The notes: generated from the letters alone by a model not told the origin. DNA of 64,000 nt from Gordionus sp. m RMFG-2023 (GCF_954871325.1 NC_088777.1:33271366-33335365); one strand, 5' to 3'. Shown: positions 36,130-48,110, counted from the first letter of the stretch. Numbers and translations: made by a program.

Positions 36130-37330
36130 GATATGTATAAAATTAATTTGAAATATAAGAATATATATTTAAATATAATAAAATCTTTAGTTGCTTTAGA
36201 TAAAAGTATTGCAGAGAAGGTAAATTGGTATTTTAAGCTTTTCTATTATTTTTTTTATTTATATAATTTCAATAAATATCATTATATTAATTTTTTTATA
36301 ATATTTTTTTTATCTTTAGGTGCTAGTATAGTTTAGCCAGATTTATTTATATTTTCTATATTTTGGTAAGATTTGTAAAAGTGCATTAAAAACTTTAATT
36401 AGTGTGGTATTTCCGGCGAAATAGTCTTAGAAGACTCCTAATACTACAACGAGATTATTGTAAACTAGAAGATGTGATCATATTTATTTTCAAAATATCT
36501 TATACATTTATTTTATTCATACTACTATTATCAACATGGAGTAAAGTAATTTGTTTATTTCAATCAACTTTAAGAAAGATATATAAATTTAAATCGGTAC
36601 TTTCATTGCCTTATAAAGTAGCTCTAAAGCCGTGAGTTGTATTCTTTCAACCCCTCTTTAATTAGCCCACAAACGTTTAAGTAATAGTCTTAGGACCAAC
36701 ATGCGTACAAGTACGTGCGGCTTGCCCAAGAAACCAACGTGCTCCTCATATTATAAATTCCCATATTTTAAAATGTCCGATCTGTATATTATAATATTAG
36801 ATGGTAATTGCCCTTAGTTACTAATCACTTTTGATGTTGATGAAATGAATGCTATGTTTTGAGACCGGGAGATGATAATCTTACGCCAAATGGCCTATTT
36901 GCAAGAAATAAAAGCTATATTTTTTCTTATTTATACGCATTTTCCGAATCGATAAAAAGTTACGAAGATATATTAACGAAGTTAATTGCCATTAATTTTT
37001 TGTTCAAGAAAAGAAATTAAAATTAGGATTTACTGTATTGGATTCACAAAAAAGTACATTGACTTTATTGATTGTTAATAGTAAATTAAATAGATAAGCA
37101 TAAATCATAAATAAAAAGTTAAAAATTCAGACAGTGATTTAACTATAACAAATGATGTTGGCTATCAAGAACAAGCCCTTAATTCCCATTTTGTTGACCC
37201 AAAAATTATTCTTACCAAAGGTAAATTGTTAATATAGACAAATTTGTATGAATTGACATGGCTGACAAATTTATGGAGTATATCGTCTGCAGAAAAATGG
37301 ATCAATCCTCAACTTTCTGAATATGAATGA
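36130..37330 (+). other. Unidentified coding-like debris
   Basis: Several separate plus-strand stretches have mixed, protein-like composition unlike the surrounding AT runs: 36402-36635 (RRNSLRRLLILQRDYCKLED), about 36855-37020 (RPGDDNLTPNGLFARNKSY) and about 37125-37330 (GYQEQALNSHFVDPKIILTK). They lie in different frames. I do not recognise any family. It could be a decayed host gene or mobile-element protein. Confidence 0.4.
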
Positions 37331-37339
37331 AATAAAGGA

Positions 37340-38080
37340 TGTGAATAAAAAACATAATTCAAGTTTCAATCTCTTCATTTCTCAAGATTCAAGCTAATCT
37401 TTTATTTAATTAATCCTTTCTTTATTTTTTAGATTACCTTATCAATTTTTCATCTCATATTACCAATTACACATTATTGAAATTTATTTCTCTACAAGAT
37501 ACTTAACTTATATATTATTCTGAACATATTCACAATCTTTGTCAGTACTTATATCACAATTTTTTATACTCATATTTTTTCTTTCATAACCCATATTAAG
37601 AAGATTATCAAGTATATTCTATTACTTAAATACTCTTATTTCCAATTCCTATAGATTAACTCTTCCTTTATCCCCTCCCCCCACTTAATAAACTCATTCA
37701 TTTATCAATAAATTTTTTATTATATCATCTTTTATTCCTATCTCTATTTATTACCTCTTAACCAGTATTTCTCAAAACCTTTATAAATTTATTTAATATA
37801 ATTTTTTATTATCTTTTATAAGTTAATAATTTATACCTTCTTTTTACCAAATTTTTAATCTTACCTTTTCATTACCCGCAACTAATTAACCTTATTTTTT
37901 TTAATAACATTATATTCAACATATTTTTTTTAACCTTAAACTAAATCGTCTGCTTTTTTCCTCTTCCTTTCTAAATAAAATCAAATAGTCTGCTTTCATT
38001 TTTGATTTATCTAACAAAAATCAAATCTTAATTTTTTATACTTATCTTTTTCTTAAATATATCTTTAAATAAAAAATTAA
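37340..38080. other. Pyrimidine-rich AT DNA before the LINE
   Basis: Long C/T-rich stretches (TTCCTTT, CTTTTTTCCTC) without reading frames. It may be the 5' untranslated part of the LINE that follows. Confidence 0.4.
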
Positions 38081-38394
38081 TTATTTACTCCTATAACATT
38101 CTAGGCCTATTAAATAAAGTCACTATCCTCAGAAAAATAATGGAAGAAAAAGATAACTATATATTAATGACACAAGAAACATTAATTAATAATAATTTAA
38201 TAAAAAAAATAATATTTAATTCTAATTCTTCTAACTAACATATTGGTGTATCATTTATCATTAAAGATACTATTTAAAAATTTACATCTAATTTTATTCC
38301 AATCAGCCACCGAATTTAATTCTAATTCTTCTAACTACCATATTGGTGTATCATTTATCATTAAAGATACTATTTAAGAATTTACATCTAATTT

Positions 38395-39375
38395 TCTATA
38401 TATGATACATCATGACTGAATTTTTAATTCAACATGTTTAGAATATATATTTTTAGCAATTTGCTTTAAAAAAACTCAAAAAAGTTCAAAAATGGCGATT
38501 ATGACAATTGTCACTTATTTATGGTACATCTTCACTGAAATTTTGATTTAACATGTCTACAATATATATTTTCATCTATTTCATTTAAAAAAGTTCAAAA
38601 ATAACCATCATAACAAATGGCTCTTTTCTATGGTGCATCTTCACTTAAAAATTTTAAAAAATAACTATGATGAATAGTTAATCCAGAGCATTATAATTTA
38701 AAGAAGCTTTAAGTAACTTTCCCGCCTATAATATTAATATATACTAAATGTTATTTGACTTTTGGTCGAAAAAAATGATCTAGAATTGGGTTAGGGGTGA
38801 AAAAAAGCAACCCTAACTTTAAGTCGTCTTTAAAAAAAAGATCCATATTTTGGGTCGGATTGAATAAAACGACCCGATGTTTGAGTCTGAGTCAGAAAAA
38901 CGACCCAAACTTTGAGTTGGAGTCGAAAAATACGACCCAAACTTCAAGTTTGAGTCAAAAAATACGACCCAAACTTCAAGTTTGAGTCAAAAAATACGAC
39001 CCAAACTTCAAGTTTTAGTCGAAAAATACGACCCAAACTTCAAGTTTGAGTCGAAAAATATGACCCAAACTTCAAGTTTGAGTCGAAAAATACGACCCAA
39101 ATTTCAAGTTTGAGTCGAAAAATACAACCCAAATTTTGAGTCGGAGTCGTAAAAAACGACCCATATTTTGGGTCGAGGTCGTTTTTTTCGGCTTGGACTT
39201 GGGTCGGAGTCGAAAAAAACGACCCATATTTTGGGTCGAAGTCGTTTTTTTCGGCTTGAACTCGGGTCGAAGTCGTAAAAAACGACCAAAACTTTGAGTT
39301 AGAGTCGAAAAAAACGACCCAAAATTTGGGTGAGCTGCGTTCGAGCCGACTCGGCTAAGCCGATTAACAACACTA
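38395..39375. mobile_element. TAGTGTTGTTAA-type hAT remnant inside the LINE, left end lost
   Basis: The right end is GGCTAAGCCGATTAACAACACTA, followed by CAATCAGC (39376-39383). The same 8 bases occur in the LINE at 38300-38307, marking the target duplication. The interior has diverged 100-bp units as in 28960-29482, then a minisatellite. The left terminus is missing and a roughly 90-bp LINE stretch is duplicated there. Confidence 0.72.
38800..39335. repeat. Minisatellite of about 30 bp (ACGACCCAAACTTCAAGTTT)
   Basis: More than ten copies of a unit with GTCGAAAAATACGACCCAAA and TTCAAGTTTGA, drifting to AAAAACGACCCATATTTTGG. Open frames on both strands are by-products of the repeat. Confidence 0.9.
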
Positions 39376-39788
39376 CAATCAGCGACAGAATTGCATCCAT
39401 CACACTAAAAACAAAAGGTAAAATTACTCATCTTATTATTTATGCTCCTGCTAATCCTTCGGAATACCCTAAATTTATTACCCCTCTTAATAACCACCTC
39501 AAACAAATCAACACAAATCACTTTATTATTATAGGTGGTGATTTCAAAATGAAAATAGGTAATGAATATATAAATAATACTATCGGTTTCGCTGTCCTTG
39601 CTCAAAAAACCAATCAAAATGGCAAGAATATAATTGAGATTTGCAAAAAATTTAACCTTAGGATAATTAACACCTTTTTTAAACAAAAATATAATTATTA
39701 TTTCACTTACTTTAAACCTAATTCCTCATATAAAAGTCAACTTGACTTCTTCCTCACCAGCATTAAAATGAATTTTTATATCTTTTAA
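39330..39788 (+). pseudogene. LINE endonuclease domain fragment
   Basis: Reads IASITLKTKGKITHLIIYAP, then HFIIIGGDFKMKIGN and SSYKSQLDFFLTS, the order of an apurinic-type endonuclease (the GDFN-like Asp motif and a C-terminal D). The true LINE sequence begins only at 39376; the first residues of the open frame come from the hAT end. Confidence 0.78.
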
Positions 39789-40256
39789 TTTTTGATGATA
39801 TTGATTTCTTATCAGATCATCGCCCCATCGCTCTAAAGCTCTTCATCAAACCTTATCTGTTAAGAAACCTTAATATCTCTAATTTAAAAAAATCAATCCC
39901 TTCTACATCAAAAAAATACAATATTAATAATTTAAATATCCCTATTTTAGCCAATAAATATCATACAAGCTTTAAATCAATCAACATTAATAATTCTTGG
40001 AACAATATTCATAATTCTATTTTTAATTCTACCAACCTTCATCTCAATAGTAAAACTATTTATCCAGACTGGATAAGTTCTCATACCTCTAATCTTATCA
40101 ACTCACTACCAAATAAAAATATTAAAAAACCTAGGAAAAACATCATATTAAAGCTAAATTAAATATCATCAAAAAATCCATAAGAAAAGATAAACTCAAT
40201 CATCTTCAACAAACTTAATAATATTTGAGAATTTAAACTTTCAAATGATCTTTATG

Positions 40257-41163
40257 AACGCGTTCGTGAACGAAGTTCGTTTTTTTGAAAAAAGGTGATG
40301 AACGGCGTTCGTTTTTTTGAAAAAAGGTGATGAACGGCGTTCCTTTTTTTTGACGAACTTTGAACGTGAACGCGTTCATTTTCTTTGATGAACGCGTTCA
40401 ATTTTACGTTCGTTCAATTTTAAAAACACTTTTTATTTTTATTTATTTGAAAAATTAATATTAATCCGCATTTTTTAACAAAAAATCTTATATTTTTATT
40501 TATTTGAAAAATTAATATTTAATCCAATTTTTTAACAAAAAAGTCTTATATTTTTTAATCAGCTGTTTTTACTTTTTCCTCTTTCATATTGCAATTAACT
40601 TACCATAACGTGCTACTGCTAGAGAAGATAAGATTAAAGTTTATTAATTGCATGGATATAAATATTTCATCATCAGATTCTGAAAATCAAAATTCAATAT
40701 TAGATGAATTAGTATTACCATGGCCCAAATATCATAAATATTTCACTGTTTTAAAATCAAAAGGTAATTCAATAGTTTTTAGTATAGCTAACGCTGTATT
40801 AACTGCCAAGCGTTCATGCCTATCAGATGAAAATTTTGAAAAGCAATTATTATTAAAAATTAATAAGAAAAATTTTTTATGAATTTATTTTTTTATCGAT
40901 CTATTATATTGTATTTATAATTATATTATCAAAATAAAACTATTATTTTTTATCATGGCTAATATATTGTGTTGAAAAATATAAGGCATTTATTTATATT
41001 AAATTAAATTTTAAAAAAAATTTATCATAAAATTTTGAACGCGTTCATGAACTTGAACGCGTTCCTTTTTTGAATTTGAACGTGAACGTGAACGCGTTCG
41101 ATTTTTGTCAATGAACGTTGAACGCGAACGCGTTCGATTTTTTTAAAAATGTTTACAGCACTA
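40257..41163 (+). mobile_element. hAT deletion derivative with GAACGCGTTC arms, inside the LINE
   Basis: Begins ATGAACGCGTTCGTGAACG and ends GCGTTCGATTTTTTT...TTTACAGCACTA; read inward the right end is TAGTGCTGTAAAC, a hAT-like terminus. The arms hold repeats of GAACGCGTTC/GAACGGCGTTC in inverse orientation. The left terminus is incomplete, so the target duplication is not verifiable. LINE reading resumes in order on each side. Confidence 0.7.
40589..40882 (+). CDS. 97-residue fused hAT transposase fragment
   Basis: The first half (LVLPWPKYHKYFTVLKSKGN) resembles the region just before or within the BED finger of hAT proteins. The second half (IANAVLTAKRSCLSDENFEK, then QLLLKINK) matches the end of the hATC dimerisation domain. 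The whole catalytic middle is absent, yet the frame is open from Met to stop. It is likely a relic of internal deletion, as in many non-autonomous hATs; a retained small product is possible but not shown. Confidence 0.6.
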   Translation: MQLTYHNVLLLEKIRLKFINCMDINISSSDSENQNSILDELVLPWPKYHKYFTVLKSKGNSIVFSIANAVLTAKRSCLSDENFEKQLLLKINKKNFL

Positions 41164-41977
41164 TTATAATGCATTCAAGTCTTTAAAATTTATCACCCCT
41201 TCAAACAATAAAAAAAATCAACAACATAATAGTGGTCAAATTATTATAAAAAATCCTGAAGATCAACTTAACATTTTTGTTAATCATTACATATTCCTCT
41301 CCAATAATAAATTTCCCTGCTCTAATTCTATTTCCTCACAACTTATTACTACTCCTCCTTTCCCTCTTAATAAAAATGACTTTATTACTATTATAAAAAA
41401 TCTCAAAAATCATAAATCCCCTGCTGATAACATCCACAATGAAATATTAAAAATATTCCCTGAAACTTTTACTAATTTACTTTTCCCTACCTTAAATAAA
41501 ATATGGAACACAGCAATTCTTCCCCCAATTGGTGTAAATCTACTATCATTAATTTACCCAAATCATCAAACCCTTCCTCAATCCACAATTACAGAGGCAT
41601 TACCCTCTCATCCCCTTTTTACAAAATTTTTACTACCTAAATCTTCAATCTTATCTCTAAAGATATTGAAAAAAACACTCATAATTCCATTGCATCCTTT
41701 AGAACAGGACGCAACACCCTAGAATTAATTCTCACTTAACATAAGACGTGAAAAAGCTCATATTTACAAAACTGATACCTACGTTATTTTTATTGACATT
41801 TCGAAAGCTTTTGATTCAAACAAACATCAATATTTATGGAATATTCTCCTCAAATATAAAATTAATACACATCTTATAAAAATTATAATGTACATTTATT
41901 AAAATAGTCTTATCAATATTAAACACAAAAGTTTATCCTCACCTTATTTCAAAATTAAATGTGGCATTCAAACAAGG

Positions 41978-42322
41978 ATGCCCTTTATCTCCTTCCTCTT
42001 AATAATTAGCGATCTAATTAATTCTTGTAACCTCCATGATGTCGATTGGCTTTGTTATGCCGACGACATTTGTATTATTACTGAAGATTATAATTATATT
42101 AACAATATTTTTACAAAAATTTCTTCCACTCTCCAACAGATGAATCTTAAAATAAACTTTAATAAAACAAAAATATTATCTATTTCCCCTTTACATCTTA
42201 ATTTAATATGTAACAATAAAAATATTATTTTCACTAAATCTCTCAATTATTTAGGTATTATTATCGATTATAAAGGTTCAGTTAAACTAGATATATCATC
42301 TAAACTCGCTATCTACTTGTAA
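41978..42322 (+). pseudogene. LINE reverse transcriptase palm fragment
   Basis: 114 codons with WLCYADDICIITEDY (catalytic YADD), MNLKINFNKTKIL and LNYLGIIIDYKGS, typical of a non-LTR RT. It is flanked by frames containing stops. Confidence 0.85.
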
Positions 42323-43229
42323 ATATTTTTCTCTTAATAAATTATGGCATACAATATTATATCAAATAAATTCAAAGTTGAAATTTTCAAGACCTACATT
42401 CTATCATCGTTATCTTATGGCATTGAAACTTGGGACACTAAATCTAATCTAAACAAAACTCAAGTCTTATTAACAAATCTTTAAAAAACATACTAAATAT
42501 CAGATATCCATATATTATTTCTAACTTCAACCTTTGGTTGCAATATCCTTCACTTACACAGACTACTTACATATAGAAATCTCGAATTACTATGTCACTC
42601 CTTAAGACATTCACAACATAGTACTATCACCAATGCTTTAAAACATACACCATCTAATAAAAATAATAAAAATTATTACTCATATCATAAATCATGGTAC
42701 GGACATGCTATTAATATCCTAAATATTAACAATGTCGGCGGTCTATTTCTTATAAACATCTCCTGAAATAAATCCCACTTGAAATCTTGACTAAATCAAG
42801 CAATCTTTGATTAATTCAATTTTATAAATTTAAATTAATAATTTTCTTAATTACTAATATTATAAATATTATATTACTATATATAAATAAGAAATATAAA
42901 TAAATAAAAATATAAATTATCTTTCTACAATTCACTTAATCTTTTTCTTCACTTAATTCCTCAATTTCTAATCTAAGATATTTTTTCTTCAATTTATCAA
43001 TCCTTTTTTACTTTCTCTTTAAATCATTAAATTCCCTTACTATAACATTACATTAATACTATATATATACTTCTTATTTCTTAATATCAATTTAGTGGAT
43101 ACTATATTTATCCACAAGAGATACCGTAAGCTTTCTTAAATTAAACGGGCCCTGACAGTAGGATAAATTATTGCCAAACAGTGAATGTAAATTCACTGCA
43201 CTGGAGACGCCCTCTATGTGGTGGTGGAG

Positions 43230-44457
43230 TAGTGATGTTAAAAGTTACTTTTGAAACATAACTAGTTACAGTTACTAGTTACATTGGCAAAAACATAACT
43301 AGTTACAGTTATTTTCAAAAGTAACTAGTTACTTACTTTATACATCCTTCATATGCGCATTATTTATTTATTAAATGCATTTATTTAATATAAAAAAAAT
43401 TAGGATAAACAAAGTATAATCAGTTATTTAAAATAATATACAATTTATTTATATAAAAAAATATCGCAAAATTGAATATTTACATCGAATATAAAAATAT
43501 ATATTTGCATTGAAAAAAAAAACATTTATTTTTCATAAAAATTAGAATCTAATAAATGTTTATTTGCTTTTAACAACAAATTAATTTCAAAGTTATTATC
43601 TAGGAGACGTGCTCGTTTATCTCCAAAGATGAGCTTATGAATAAGCGCTCTACGGGAGCACTTGATGTTAGAACAACATTATATTTAATAAAGAGTAATT
43701 TTAACTTTGGAAAATCGTTATATAAAGAAAAAGTGTTGTTATTAGATTTGATAAAGTTTTCTATAAGTTCATTATCCAGAATATTTTGGCGCTTTAGGTC
43801 AAAAAATTCAACTACATCAAGTGATGTTGGTTTTGAGCATGATTCATTCGTCTGGGATTCACTTTTAGGTATTAAGGTATTTATTAAATTTAAAATTTCC
43901 TCCTTTTTTGCTTTATTCTTTTCTTGCTTAATCCAAGGCCAGTCAGTTTTAAATAAAGGGTGAAGAATTGCAGCAATGATGTTGTCATTATCATAAAGAT
44001 TATTAAACCTATAACATGATATTATTAATTTATAAATAATTATTTGATTTTAGTTACCTTTTTTCAATACTAGCTAATATAGTATCCTTTAGAGGTTGAC
44101 AATATTTTAATCCCTGCACATCTGCCATACATATAAGTATATGTGTTATTGTTGGGAACAATCAGACATTTTCACAAAATTTTAAATTAATAAATTTAAT
44201 TTAAAAAATAAATTTAATTTAAAAAATAAATTTAATTTAAAATTAATTTATCACAACATATTAAAAATAAAATTAATTATTTGAATATATCTTTAAAAGT
44301 AACTAGTTACTTTTGGCAGTTACATTTCAAAATTTTTAACTAGTTACAGTTACTAGTTACAATTTTAAAAATATAACTAGTTACAGTTATTTTTTAGCCA
44401 AAATGTAACTAGTTACAGGTAACTAGCTACTTGTAACTAGTTACCTTAACATCACTA
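43230..44457. mobile_element. hAT element (TAGTGATGTTAA ends) with transposase remnant
   Basis: Ends TAGTGATGTTAAAAGTTACT and GTTACCTTAACATCACTA with an exact 8-bp duplication TGGTGGAG (43222-43229, 44458-44465). Subterminal repeats of AACTAGTTACAGTTACTAGT lie on both sides. It carries the 3' part of a hAT transposase on the minus strand (44130..43600). It sits in GC-richer DNA that resumes on the far side, probably the LINE tail. Confidence 0.92.
43600..44130 (-). pseudogene. hAT transposase C-terminal part, with conserved intron
   Basis: The upper exon ends at 44058 (LKYCQPLKDTILASIEK), followed by an intron 44057..44009 (GTAACT...TTATAG). The lower exon is 44008..43600, reading FNNLYDNDNIIAAILHPLFK, then a spacer and NVVLTSSAPVERLFIS of the hATC dimerisation domain, with a stop at 43602..43600. 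The N-terminal BED finger and most of the catalytic region are missing, so it is not functional. Confidence 0.8.
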
Positions 44458-44680
44458 TGGTGGAGTGACCACTTAATTGTGGGATGTCTCCCCAGTGTAT
44501 GATATGATAGACAAATTTATAAACCTTTTTAATTAGATGATAAAAAAATCTTCTTTACACCTTTTGAAGGATCTTCAAATGGGCTTAGTACATTTTATAG
44601 ACTCAGACTCAAAGTTTAAAAATTGTAATTTTGTAATTATTTACAGTTAATTATTTTATTTTAAATATTTAAAGCCATAG

Positions 44681-45465
44681 ATGACCCATTCGTTAAAATC
44701 ATTCAACATACATTTAAACATTTTTTATAAACCAATTACCAATATTTGGAGAAAATATCATGCTTCTCGTTTAAATTTAGTGTCAGCAAAAAAGAAAGTC
44801 CCCCAAAATATAGGAAGGGTGCTAACTGTTCCTTCATGGCTGGAAACAATTGAACCAGATGGGAATTGTTTTTACCAGTAATTTAAAAATCCTAAAAAAA
44901 TTTGCCTGATTATATAGGTTCATATTTTATTTTATTTTACTAATATTCATAGGATATGGTTGTTTCTTTCTTTACTTAAATTTTAATGATTATATCCTAT
45001 ATTACAGAACATTATTTTTTTTAAAAACATGATTGGTTTTTAGAAATAGTAATATATTTAAGTTTATAAAAAAATAATTAGATCTATAAGTATGGATATC
45101 ACAGAAAAACAAGATTCTTATGGTTTAATTAGATCACCTATGGTCTTGCTGAGTTGATGCTCCAAAAAAATGATAAAAAATATATTAGATTATACTCAAG
45201 GTCAAAATACGTGTGAAGATAATGTGCAACAGTATATAATAGAAAAGGCAAATAAGAATACTGAATGGGCAACAAATATTGAGCGTGTTGCCATATTTGT
45301 CAATACCCAGATAATGATGTTACTAAGATTGGAGCTTCATTTTGCTGGCAAATATATTCGCTATTTAAATATGATGATGGATATATAAAAAAATTTGACC
45401 AAAACATTTATATTAACAATTTTGGATCCCACTTTGTTAATGTTATTGATTTTGAAGATTAATTA
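44681..45465 (+). pseudogene. OTU-like cysteine protease remnant
   Basis: 44681-44878 ends IEPDGNCFYQ, the OTU active-site Cys motif (DGNC[LF][FY]). About 45090-45155 reads ITEKQDSYGLIRS, the usual next helix. 45170-45300 reads CEDNVQQYIIEKANKNTEWA. About 45390-45450 reads NIYINNFGSHFVNVIDF, containing the expected His. The pieces need a probable intron (donor GTAATT at about 44877) and at least one or two frame changes between 45150 and 45400. OTU domains remove ubiquitin but also occur in transposons; whether host or mobile is open. Confidence 0.62.
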
Positions 45466-45540
45466 CAAATCTTGATATATTTTACTAAAAGTATTTTAGT
45501 TGATTGCATTTGGGATTTGTCAAGTTTTTATGCATATTTC

Positions 45541-45918
45541 TGTTATGTGTATCGTTTTTAGGTAAGCGTGGAGTCATTTTGTATGATGAACATTTTATTT
45601 GTGATTAATTTTGCGCATTCATTCTTTTAATATATTATAAAAATTGCTATTTTTAGATTAATTAAATTATTAATCAATTTATATTTATTTTATAGTAGAT
45701 ATAAAGATAAAATAAAGAAATTGTCGTTTTTCCAGATTTTTTTTATCATTTGATTATTGTTGTCTATTTTTTTTAGAAATTTATTTTTTTTGGTTTCGTT
45801 CAAAGGAGAAAAAAATTATATTTTGTTCAAAAGAAAAGAAGAAAGAAAGAATTATATATTTTATTGTAAAAGTGCAGTAGGAGAAAAAGAAAAAAAAGAA
45901 TAGATAATAAGTTAGAAA
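45541..45918 (+). repeat. 5' LTR of gypsy C
   Basis: Starts TGTTATGTGTATCG and ends AAGTTAGAAA; matches 61155-61631, which is longer because of an inner duplication. The non-canonical 3' end is supported by the ATTTC duplication. Confidence 0.85.
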
Positions 45919-45954
45919 GTGGTGTCCAAGGACAGTCGACCTTTTAAATGATAA

Positions 45955-46390
45955 AGCGATAGTAAGAGTTTAGTTACCCATTTGTTGGGCGGATACATTC
46001 AGCAAGCAATAGTTAAAAGTTTAGTTACCCATTTGTTGGGTAGTTACATTGAGAAAGCGATAGTTAAGAGTTTAGTTACCCATTTGTTGGGCGGTTACAT
46101 TCAGAAAGCGATAGTTAAGAGTTTAGTTACCCATTTGTTGGGTGGTTACATTGAGAAAGTGATAGTTAAGTGTTTAGTTACCTATTTGTTGGGCGTTAAG
46201 TTAAAAGGACAAATTATACGAAAGTGCTGCCCAAATTTTGACCAGTAAAAACCTGTTACACGGAAGTGCTGCCCAAATTTTAACGAATATAAACCTGTTC
46301 CAAATTTTGGTAAATAAGCCATTTACACGGAAGTGCTGCCCAAATTTTTGCAGATATAAATCTGTTACAAAAGATTTACACGGATTTTGT
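45955..46390 (+). repeat. Tandem repeats in the leader of gypsy C
   Basis: Two arrays. About four to five copies of a roughly 57-bp unit with TTTAGTTACCCATTTGTTGG (45968-46195), then three copies of a roughly 50-bp unit with GGAAGTGCTGCCCAAATTTT (46220-46350). Open frames through them are repeat by-products. Confidence 0.85.
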
Positions 46391-46630
46391 CAAATATATA
46401 AAGTGTGCATGTATATGTGTATTATTGGCTTATTTACGCTACTGTTATAATATTTTACTTGTTGTCACTACAAATAACCAAGATTTTTATTTTGAAATTA
46501 ATCATAAATTTTTTGTAACGCCGGGATGAAAAGTTTAAAATTTGTTAAATACTGGGAGATATAGTATAATATTTTTGAAGCCCTGGTTATACTATTAATA
46601 TGGGTATTTAGTTTAGTTTGGGGCAGGAGA

Positions 46631-47227
46631 ATGAGGAGGAGTCGCAGCGTGAGAATAAAAGGACAAACATTGACCATTGAGGGACATAATGGAGAGGAAG
46701 ATATGATGGGTAAAGTAACCTGGTTACCTGTTCAGGAGTTAATAAAGGGGTGGACGGATAGTGATGCCAGTAGAAATGTATATGGTTCTGATAAACAAAA
46801 TTTCGAGAATAATCAAGAGTTGCGATCGTATAGAGAGCCCAGAGAAAATTCTCGGGGAAGAAGATTTGAGATAAGACCAAATTTTGAGTCGCGAGGAAGA
46901 GGAGTAATGAGTTGTTATAATTATGGTAAACCAGGTCATATCCTCAGAGATTGCCGCGAGGCAAAATGTTTTGGTTGTGGGAAGTTGGGACATATAGCTC
47001 CTTATTGTCCAGGTAAGCAAAAGAGAATAAGATGTGCGGGTTGTGGTCGATTTGGGCATAATAAAGAGGAATGCAATACGAGTAATTACAACAATATAAG
47101 CGGCTTTCCTCAGAGAAATATCCGAGTGCTTCGATCGAATGTGAAGACGATTGAGCGGGAGAAAGTGGAAGGAGTTCGGGCAGTAAATATCAAGAAAAGG
47201 GAGGAGAAAAATATGGAATGTTTTTGA
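46631..47227 (+). pseudogene. Gag zinc-knuckle region of gypsy C
   Basis: Reads three successive knuckles: CYNYGKPGHILRDC, CFGCGKLGHIAPYC and CAGCGRFGHNKEEC (46910-47085). The first has Tyr where the second Cys of the motif usually stands. It is the nucleic-acid-binding end of gag in a broken element. Confidence 0.82.
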
Positions 47228-47849
47228 TGCCGAAAGGAGGGACATGTGGCGATGGACTGTAAAAATTTGTGACTATATGATGGCGAAAAATCAGCAAGCC
47301 GAGTCGGGGCTAGTGTTGTTAATTGGTTGGTTGTGTAGAGCCCAGACCCGGGGTTTGGGTCGAAAATATCGACTAAACCAGCTCTGAGCACGAACCCCGG
47401 GCACAGACCCGGGCACAGACCCGGGGTTCAGACCTGGCACAAAAACCCATTATTTTTAAAAAAAATAATAAATAATTTTATTTAAAGAATATTATTATTT
47501 TATAAAAAGTAAATCTATATTATATATATCAATTTTGTGTAAATTTGTGAAATCATTATTTAGGCTCTGCATACATAGGAGAACACAAATCATGTCAAAA
47601 TTTTGTTCTTCCATTAGGGGAAATGTGCCATAAATGGCCATGTTTGAAGACTGGCCACCACCCTTTAACTTTTTATCTATTGGACCGATTTCTCTCAAAA
47701 TTGGTCAAAATGTGTATATGTTAATAATACTAATTAAATTAGTGTATAATTAATTTTTATATACCTAAAAATTGAAGAAATATCTAAGATTGGTCTTTTG
47801 CAAGTATTTCATATTTATAATATAATTCTTAAATAATATGTTTTAGCCA

Positions 47850-48110
47850 GTAAATACATTTCAGCGAAACTTTTACGCGAAACACTTTTTCGCGAAGCTT
47901 TTATCGCGAATGTCTATCGTGATTGGATTTATGCCGAAACTTTTATCGCGAATCCATAATAGCAAATACTATTCCGCGAATACAATATAGCGAAACAAAT
48001 ATCGTGAATTTTTTATAGCGAAACTTTATCGCGAAACCTTTAAAGCGAATACATTACCGCGAATACAATATCGCGAAACAACTATCGCGAAGATATTATA
48101 GCGATAATTG
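47850..48110 (+). repeat. CGCGAA minisatellite in the hAT
   Basis: Short units of the type ATCGCGAAACTTTT / ATAGCGAATAC, 14-20 bp apart, about 15 copies. CpG-containing CGCGAA is striking in AT-rich DNA. It could be a subterminal transposase-binding array. Confidence 0.75.

Larger units (their letters stand above)
38080..43229 (+). mobile_element. LINE (non-LTR retrotransposon), broken and interrupted
   Basis: Endonuclease and reverse transcriptase pieces in order on the plus strand: NILGLLNKVTILRK and MTQETL (about 38090-38190); IIIGGDFKMKIG and KSQLDFFL (39378-39790); IKNLKNHKSPADNIHNEIL (about 41390); HNYRGITLSS (about 41585); WLCYADDICII catalytic box (about 42045), then YLGIIIDYKGS; and a tail with YGIETWDTKSNLNK (about 42420). 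Frame changes and stops are frequent. Inserts: a hAT piece ending 39375, another at 40257-41163, and one at 43230. The tail resembles RTE/SR2-type or CR1-like elements; the clade is not resolved. Confidence 0.82.

Noticed and set aside
38797-39289. Open frames on both strands with DPSSSRKKR-like repeats
   Set aside because: They translate the 30-bp minisatellite.
45982-46248. 88-residue frame with repeated LVTHLLGGYI
   Set aside because: Tandem repeat in the leader of gypsy C; unlikely to encode a protein.
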